In this document: positions 7,693 to 11,862 of the stretch, piece after piece | Numbering within the stretch: position 1 is the stretch's first letter | Layout of the letters: each line of letters begins with the position of its first letter | Assembly: GCA_964539785.1 (NCBI GenBank) | Contig: CAZIJQ010000064.1 | Coordinates: forward strand, 1 to 11,862 | From: JABMPO01 sp964539785 | GTDB taxonomy: Bacteria > Fidelibacterota > Marinisomatia > Marinisomatales > TCS56 | DNA: 11,862 nt | Direction: 5' to 3' | Notes under the pieces: generated by a model | Database searches by the model: none | Told to the model about the DNA's origin: nothing | What the model saw: only the letters and a program-made list of their open reading frames with translations | Translations under genes and position numbers: made by a program

Positions 7693-9009
7693 ATGAGTAA
7701 AAATCTAGACATTAATGTACATCATCTTACACGCGTCGAAGGACACGGTAATATTGTTGTCAATATGAAAGAGGGGCGGCTGGAGAAAGCGGAATTACAA
7801 ATCGTTGAGGCTCCCCGTTATTTTGAAGCCATGTTGAAAGGTCGCAGTTTCCATGACGCCGCAATTATAACATCGCGGATCTGTGGTATCTGCTCACTGG
7901 GTCATCAAATGACTTCGTTAAAAGCTACGGAAGATGCCCTGGGGCTGGAACTTTCGGAACAAACAATTCTGTTGCGAAAATTGCTGGTTAACGGCGCTAC
8001 TTTGCAATCCAACGTTCTCCACGTTTACTTTCTGGTTGCTCCCGACCTGCTTAACGCTCCTAGTGTATTTCCACTGATTCCGACTCACACCGATGTCATT
8101 CTCCGGGCTCTTCGGATGAAGCGTTTGGCCAACGACATTGGTGATATTGTTAGTGGCCGCGCGGTTCACCCCATCACTCCGGTACCGGGTGGTTTCACGA
8201 AAATTCCATCAGTTGGTGAATTGAAAGAAATCCGGCGTCGACTGGTTGAAGAAGGTATTCCGGATGTTCTTGAAACTGTTGAAACGGTCAAAGCCCTGGC
8301 TGGCGGAATTCCCGATTTTGTCCGTGAAACAGAATACATTTCCCTCAAAGATAAAAATGAATACGCCTTGTATGAAGGTGATATTTATTCATCTGATACC
8401 GGTATTACTGACGTTCACGATTATCGCAGTATCACCAACGAGTTTGTGGTACCTCACTCCACCAGTAAGCACGCCAAAAACGCTCGCAGCAGTTATATGG
8501 TTGGCGCCCTGGCACGCTGGAATAATAATTACAGTCAATTGACTGATACGGCCCTTAAGGCCGCCGAAGAACTGGGATTGAAATCGGATTGTTATAATCC
8601 GTATATGAACAGTGTTGCCCAGGTTGTGGAATGTGCCCATTGTGCTGAAGATTCAATCAAGATCATTGATCAACTTCTGGAAATGGGACTTAAAGATGAA
8701 AAACCGAATCAGACGCCCACGAAATACGGAGTTGGCACCGGTTCCAACGAAGTCCCGCGGGGTATTCTGTTCCACGAATACGAATATGATCGCCGGGGAA
8801 ATATCATCACCGCTAATTGCATTATCCCCACCGGCCAGAATCTGGCCAATATCGATGAAGACATGAAAAAGTTGGTGCCGGAAATCATCGATAAGTCCAA
8901 AGCAGATATCACCAAGCATCTGGAAATGCTGGTACGAGCTTATGATCCTTGTATCTCTTGTTCCGTTCATCTATTGAATGTAGAATTCATTGATGATACA
9001 GAAAGTTAA
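7693..9009 (+). CDS. hydA: Group 3b [NiFe] hydrogenase alpha (large, NiFe-site) subunit
   Basis: Catalytic large subunit holding the NiFe(CN)2CO site for reversible H2 oxidation. Its 438 residues include the N-terminal HHLTRVEGHGN (Glu16, a candidate proton-transfer residue), the L1 motif RICGICSLGH (Cys64, Cys67, His71), VHPITPVPGG (158-167) and the L2 motif DPCISCSVH (Cys420, Cys423, His426). After His426 come 12 residues (LLNVEFIDDTES), the expected C-terminal tail removed by a maturation endopeptidase once nickel is inserted, and such an endopeptidase is encoded directly downstream. ATG at 7693 has AAGGA (7682-7686) 6 nt upstream. All four NiFe-ligand cysteines are present, so the subunit should be active and is not a regulatory relic. 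The hypABCDEF cofactor-assembly genes are not in this window. Confidence 0.96.
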   Translation: MSKNLDINVHHLTRVEGHGNIVVNMKEGRLEKAELQIVEAPRYFEAMLKGRSFHDAAIITSRICGICSLGHQMTSLKATEDALGLELSEQTILLRKLLVNGATLQSNVLHVYFLVAPDLLNAPSVFPLIPTHTDVILRALRMKRLANDIGDIVSGRAVHPITPVPGGFTKIPSVGELKEIRRRLVEEGIPDVLETVETVKALAGGIPDFVRETEYISLKDKNEYALYEGDIYSSDTGITDVHDYRSITNEFVVPHSTSKHAKNARSSYMVGALARWNNNYSQLTDTALKAAEELGLKSDCYNPYMNSVAQVVECAHCAEDSIKIIDQLLEMGLKDEKPNQTPTKYGVGTGSNEVPRGILFHEYEYDRRGNIITANCIIPTGQNLANIDEDMKKLVPEIIDKSKADITKHLEMLVRAYDPCISCSVHLLNVEFIDDTES

Positions 9010-9029
9010 TCTGGGAAACGATTGCTATT

Positions 9030-9500
9030 TTGGATTCTGCAACTACTAAAATAATAGCGGTAGGCAATAGTCTTTATGGTGATGATGGTGTCGGTGAGGC
9101 AGTCCTGAATGCCCTTACTGATATTCCGGAATTGGAAAATGTCGAATTAATCGACGGAGCTACAGATGCTCTGGGATTAATTGATTATTTCGTCGATACC
9201 GATCATGTTATAATAATCGATGCCGCAAGTATGGACAAGAAACCCGGCACAATAGCAGTCTTCGATGCTGACCAGGTAAATTTGATGATTAAATCCGATC
9301 ATCTATCCCTGCACGGAATCAGCCTGGCAGAAACATTTGAAATTGCCAAATATGCCAAATCACTGCCTGGTAAGATTACAATTGTGGGAATTGAACCTCA
9401 GCAACTTACTGTTGCAGCTGGTTTGAGTGAGCCAGTGGCTCAAGCCATACCTGAGGCAGTTTCCAAAATCATAGAATTGTATCACTCATCAATTAATTAA
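9030..9500 (+). CDS. [NiFe] hydrogenase large-subunit maturation endopeptidase (HycI/HyaD family, M52)
   Basis: Nickel-dependent endopeptidase predicted to cleave the large subunit after His426 of DPCISCSVH. The 156-residue protein has the family opening VGNSLYGDDGVGEAV (11-25) and the conserved VIIIDAASM strand (60-68). Its likely nickel-sensing ligands are Asp19, Asp65 and His95 (SLHG), the positions that correspond to Glu16/Asp62/His93 in E. coli HybD. The length is typical. The start is taken as TTG at 9030, because only nine residues then precede the conserved GN motif, as in the family, and no in-frame ATG exists nearby. The ribosome site is poor (GGGA at 9013-9016, long spacing), which may keep this catalytic helper at low level. 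It lies 20 nt after the alpha gene and 12 nt before the response regulator. Confidence 0.9.
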   Translation: MDSATTKIIAVGNSLYGDDGVGEAVLNALTDIPELENVELIDGATDALGLIDYFVDTDHVIIIDAASMDKKPGTIAVFDADQVNLMIKSDHLSLHGISLAETFEIAKYAKSLPGKITIVGIEPQQLTVAAGLSEPVAQAIPEAVSKIIELYHSSIN

Positions 9501-9512
9501 TTCGAGAAATAT

Positions 9513-9902
9513 ATGGCCAAGAAAATAATGATCATCGATGATGATATTGACCTAGTCGAAGCAATGCGAATTACCCTGGAATCTGGGGGCTACGAAGTAA
9601 TTGACGCCCAAGAAGGTAACAAGGGATATGAAATGTTGAAATCCGAACAGCCGGACCTGTTGATTTTGGACGTTATGATGGGCACCCAGGATGAGGGATT
9701 TCAACTCGCTTACCAGATTCGCAGTGCTGCCGAAACCAGCGATATACCGATTGTCATGGTTACTGCCGTAGGCGCCCAAACCGGTTTTGAATTTGATCCT
9801 TCCAAGGATGAAAATTTCCTCCCGGTCGATGAATATCTTGAAAAACCAGTTAACCCACAGGCCCTCCTGGACACTGTGAAGAGAAATCTATCAATTGGAT
9901 AA
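9513..9902 (+). CDS. Single-domain (receiver-only) response regulator
   Basis: A 129-residue CheY-like receiver with no output domain. The acidic pocket is Asp9-Asp11 (IIDDD), the phosphoacceptor is Asp53 (LILDVMMG), the conserved Thr is Thr84 (VMVTAV) and the Lys is Lys111 (YLEKPV). A loop insertion at about 88-106 (GAQTGFEFDPSKDENFLPVDE) before the EKP motif makes it slightly longer than minimal CheY. With no DNA-binding domain, it would act by protein contact or as a phosphotransfer intermediate, so it is not an ordinary RegA-type transcription factor. It starts 12 nt after the endopeptidase gene and its end overlaps the kinase gene by 8 nt, so the kinase is the probable phosphodonor. Confidence 0.93.
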   Translation: MAKKIMIIDDDIDLVEAMRITLESGGYEVIDAQEGNKGYEMLKSEQPDLLILDVMMGTQDEGFQLAYQIRSAAETSDIPIVMVTAVGAQTGFEFDPSKDENFLPVDEYLEKPVNPQALLDTVKRNLSIG

Positions 9903-11241
9903 ACCGATCTGGGGAAAAATTACAACCGATATTAAGCACTCGTTCTATACTCCCGGTTCTTTACGGCGTAAAAATGACTGGCTGATCAAACTACGGTGGA
10001 TTGCCATCGGAGCAGCCCTGGTCTATGCGTTGTTAGTCAAATCCTTATTACCCGAGGTTATACCCTTGGGTAATTTGTTATGGGTAATAGCTGCATTGGG
10101 AGCAATTAATTTTTTGTATTTCATATTTGTCAAGATACGGTCACCGGAAAGTTTGCGGAGCGAAGAAAAGCTAGTTTCGATTCAAATTACCACTGATCTA
10201 ATTCTGCTTTCATTTCTGATACATTTTTCTGGCGGATTGGAAAATCCATTTAATTTCTTTTATATATTTCACATAATCATTGCTTCAACCATTTTTGCAA
10301 AACCTACTCATACGTTTATTGTTGCTATTGGTGTGGCAATTCTGTTCACATTTCTTACTGTAGCAGAATTTACGGGATTGATTCATCATTACCAGATCAG
10401 TGCAAATTCATATACACTGATTCAACTGATCCTGGCCCTCTCAGGTTTTTATGTAACTATTTTTGTCAGTTCCTACATCGGTGTTACTCTGATGAATCGT
10501 CATCGTAAAGTAAAAAACCTGATCTATGCCCAGAACGAAGAATTAAAAAAAGCTTCTGAAACCAAGATGAAGTTTTTCCGATTTGTTTCTCACGAGTTGA
10601 AATCCCCCATTGTCGCTGTGCAAAGCTCAATCAATGTTATTATTGATATTATGGGGGATCAAGTCCCGGAAAAAGCCCTTGATATGCTCGGACGGGCACG
10701 TGTCAGAACCAGACAGATGCTTGCCATCTTGAAAGACCTGGTTGATTTGAGTTATGACCGCCCGGTTTCCAAAAATCAGGGCGACCTGGTAAATCCCTGT
10801 GATTTTCTTGGTGAATTCATTGATAATGAACGTCCACGGGCTGACGAGAAGAAAATAAAAATAGTTCAGAATATTTGTAGCGAAAAGGGCGAATTAAAAA
10901 TCGATCGGTTTGTGCTGGAGAAAATTTTCTCTAATCTTTTATCAAACGCCATTCGTTATACACCTGCTAAAGGCACGGTCACTATTGAAACCGAAGTGGA
11001 TAATTATTTTTGGTCATTTATGATTATCGATACCGGAATTGGAATGTCAAAAGCTGATCAAGTCCACGTTTTTGAAGAGTTTTATCGTGCGAATAATGCC
11101 AAGAAATTTGCCACTATTGGTACCGGATTGGGTTTGAATATCGTTAAAAAAATGGTTGAAAACCTCGGTGGTTATATTGAGTTAAATAGTAAAATTGATC
11201 ACGGTACTACAATTATTGTGAGGATACCAGTCAATGAATAA
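9895..11241 (+). CDS. Membrane sensor histidine kinase with RegB-like GGxxNPF motif
   Basis: A 448-residue kinase, probably autophosphorylating at His233 (SHELKSP) and passing phosphate to the adjacent receiver. Residues about 30-200 are hydrophobic and give about six membrane spans. No PAS, GAF or HAMP domain follows, and a short coiled-coil-like linker (203-225) leads to the HisKA domain. The catalytic domain shows N-box NLLSNAIRYTP (347-357), G1 DTGIGMS (379-385), an F-box around FEEFYRA, and G2 GTGLGL (409-414). Within the membrane part, GGLENPF (113-119) matches the GGxxNPF signature tied to quinone sensing in RegB/PrrB kinases. The redox-active cysteine found near the RegB kinase core is not seen: the only cysteines are Cys302 and Cys328. 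The TTG start at 9895 overlaps the receiver gene by 8 nt; no better in-frame start lies close by. The gene overlaps the next one by 8 nt. Confidence 0.92.
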   Translation: MDKPIWGKITTDIKHSFYTPGSLRRKNDWLIKLRWIAIGAALVYALLVKSLLPEVIPLGNLLWVIAALGAINFLYFIFVKIRSPESLRSEEKLVSIQITTDLILLSFLIHFSGGLENPFNFFYIFHIIIASTIFAKPTHTFIVAIGVAILFTFLTVAEFTGLIHHYQISANSYTLIQLILALSGFYVTIFVSSYIGVTLMNRHRKVKNLIYAQNEELKKASETKMKFFRFVSHELKSPIVAVQSSINVIIDIMGDQVPEKALDMLGRARVRTRQMLAILKDLVDLSYDRPVSKNQGDLVNPCDFLGEFIDNERPRADEKKIKIVQNICSEKGELKIDRFVLEKIFSNLLSNAIRYTPAKGTVTIETEVDNYFWSFMIIDTGIGMSKADQVHVFEEFYRANNAKKFATIGTGLGLNIVKKMVENLGGYIELNSKIDHGTTIIVRIPVNE

Positions 11242-11707
11242 GATAGCAGTTGGGGGGATTTTAGAACTGCGGGGCTTAACGATGATTGAGATATTGGGTT
11301 TTCCCAATAAACCGGGACATGCCGGGCAGATATTGACACTGCTGGGTGATGCAGAAATAAACCTGCATTTTATCGCTGAATGCGAAGACTCCCAGGGGCT
11401 GGCAAATATTACAATATGCGTTAAACCAACTGTTGCCAATGACGCATTACAGGTTATACATCATTATCTGGAATCTCGCCCGGATGGCTTTGTAAAAAGT
11501 AATTCTAATGTTTCAATCATCACTATCTACGGTCCCCATTTCCGCGAAAAACCAGCAATCTGTGGTAAAATGTGCTACATCCTGGGCCGCTGCAAAGTGA
11601 ATATACTCGGTATCTCTACTTCAATCTCCTCTGTTTGCTGCATCATCGATGATGCTAATTTTAAACGTGCTTATGATGGATTGTTAACCGTATTCTCGCT
11701 CCCCTGA
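11234..11707 (+). CDS. Stand-alone tandem ACT-domain protein, Cys-rich
   Basis: A 157-residue protein that appears to be two ACT domains and little else: the first at about 17-85 (MIEILGFPNKPGHAGQIL, a typical N-P-G-aa-I turn), the second at about 92-155 (IITIYGPHFREKP, then VNILGISTSISSVCCIIDD). The pair resembles the regulatory end of aspartate kinase, including the I-N-I-IS-S-S pattern, but there is no catalytic domain. ACT domains usually bind small ligands such as amino acids and change the activity of a partner. Seven cysteines (50, 62, 110, 114, 120, 135, 136) are unusual for this length, five of them in the second domain. ATG at 11234 lies inside the 3' end of the kinase gene with AGGA (11221-11224) 9 nt upstream, so the start is good. 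The ligand and partner are unknown; the kinase or receiver are the obvious candidates. Confidence 0.8.
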   Translation: MNKIAVGGILELRGLTMIEILGFPNKPGHAGQILTLLGDAEINLHFIAECEDSQGLANITICVKPTVANDALQVIHHYLESRPDGFVKSNSNVSIITIYGPHFREKPAICGKMCYILGRCKVNILGISTSISSVCCIIDDANFKRAYDGLLTVFSLP

Positions 11708-11772
11708 TATAACTTAGATTTTAACTAGATAGCATATATTAATCAGGATTCGATAATGCCATAATACCATTT

Positions 11773-11800
11773 GCTTATATTGTTCATAAGCTTTATTATT
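11773..11800 (+). terminator. Weak hairpin with T-rich tail after the operon
   Basis: GCTTAT (11773-11778) and ATAAGC (11786-11791) form a 6-bp stem with a 7-nt loop, followed by TTTATTATT. It lies about 65 nt after the last stop codon of the operon. The stem is short and AT-rich, so it may be only a weak terminator or chance. The rest of 11708-11862 is AT-rich, with no gene seen; it also holds a small dyad, CATGTT-T-AACATG, at 11836-11848. Confidence 0.3.
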
Positions 11801-11862
11801 AACATACTTAACCCGTTGTGCAAATTAAATGAGCGCATGTTTAACATGGTTTAGAGGTCTTC

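Noticed and set aside
7291..8970. Several antisense ORFs of 60-105 codons over the hydrogenase small and large subunit genes
   Set aside because: They mirror well-conserved coding sequence on the plus strand and show no family features.
4974..9009. Assignment to other hydrogenase classes (group 3d Hox, F420-reducing Frh, or a regulatory hydrogenase)
   Set aside because: The beta-gamma-delta-alpha order with an AsrA-like beta and an FNR-like gamma fits group 3b. There is no NuoF/NuoG-like HoxF/HoxU, no FrhB, and no PAS-linked sensory arrangement. The large subunit has a cleavable tail, unlike regulatory hydrogenases.
1..11862. CRISPR array, tRNA/rRNA genes, insertion sequences, att sites
   Set aside because: No regularly spaced repeats, no cloverleaf or rRNA signature, no transposase or integrase, and no terminal inverted repeats were seen on either strand.

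Overview
The window reads as a bacterial chromosome fragment of moderate to low GC, from a scaffolded assembly that contains one run of 100 Ns. The main locus is a complete [NiFe] hydrogenase operon of the cytosolic, NAD(P)-linked group 3b type (sulfhydrogenase type, subunit order beta-gamma-delta-alpha). Together with a secreted prolyl oligopeptidase and a CDP-glycerol-transferase-like enzyme, this suggests an anaerobic or facultative bacterium. A lineage in or near the FCB superphylum would fit, but the sequence does not prove it.

Layout: (1) 1-636 is the 3' end of a CDP-glycerol glycerophosphotransferase-family gene cut by the window edge. (2) 637-928 is an AT-rich intergenic stretch with a candidate promoter/operator. 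(3) 929-2380 is a short-form malic enzyme. It converges on (4) a minus-strand prolyl oligopeptidase, 4695-2432, with a palindromic stem between them at 2403-2420. (5) 4696-4973 is the divergent intergenic region between the peptidase and the hydrogenase operon. (6) 4974-11707 is a tight run of eight plus-strand genes: hydrogenase beta, gamma, delta (small) and alpha (large) subunits, the large-subunit maturation endopeptidase, a receiver-only response regulator, a membrane histidine kinase carrying a RegB-like GGxxNPF motif, and a Cys-rich protein made only of two ACT domains. (7) 11708-11862 is AT-rich with a weak terminator-like hairpin and no gene.

How the genes work together: delta and alpha form the H2-activating NiFe core, beta carries further Fe-S clusters, and gamma holds FAD and an NAD(P) site, so the complex would exchange electrons between H2 and NAD(P)(H). 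The endopeptidase would remove the 12-residue tail after the last NiFe-ligand motif of alpha. No gap between the eight genes exceeds 44 nt and three junctions overlap, so the two-component pair and the ACT protein are probably co-transcribed with the hydrogenase. The kinase has a possible quinone-sensing motif, its partner regulator has no DNA-binding output, and the last gene is a stand-alone ACT pair. Together they look like an operon-encoded redox signalling module.

The clearest data-quality point is in the peptidase. The 100-N gap is flanked by two identical 55-nt copies. Collapsing them restores one uninterrupted 702-residue peptidase with a full catalytic triad, so the break is almost certainly an assembly artefact and not a pseudogene.
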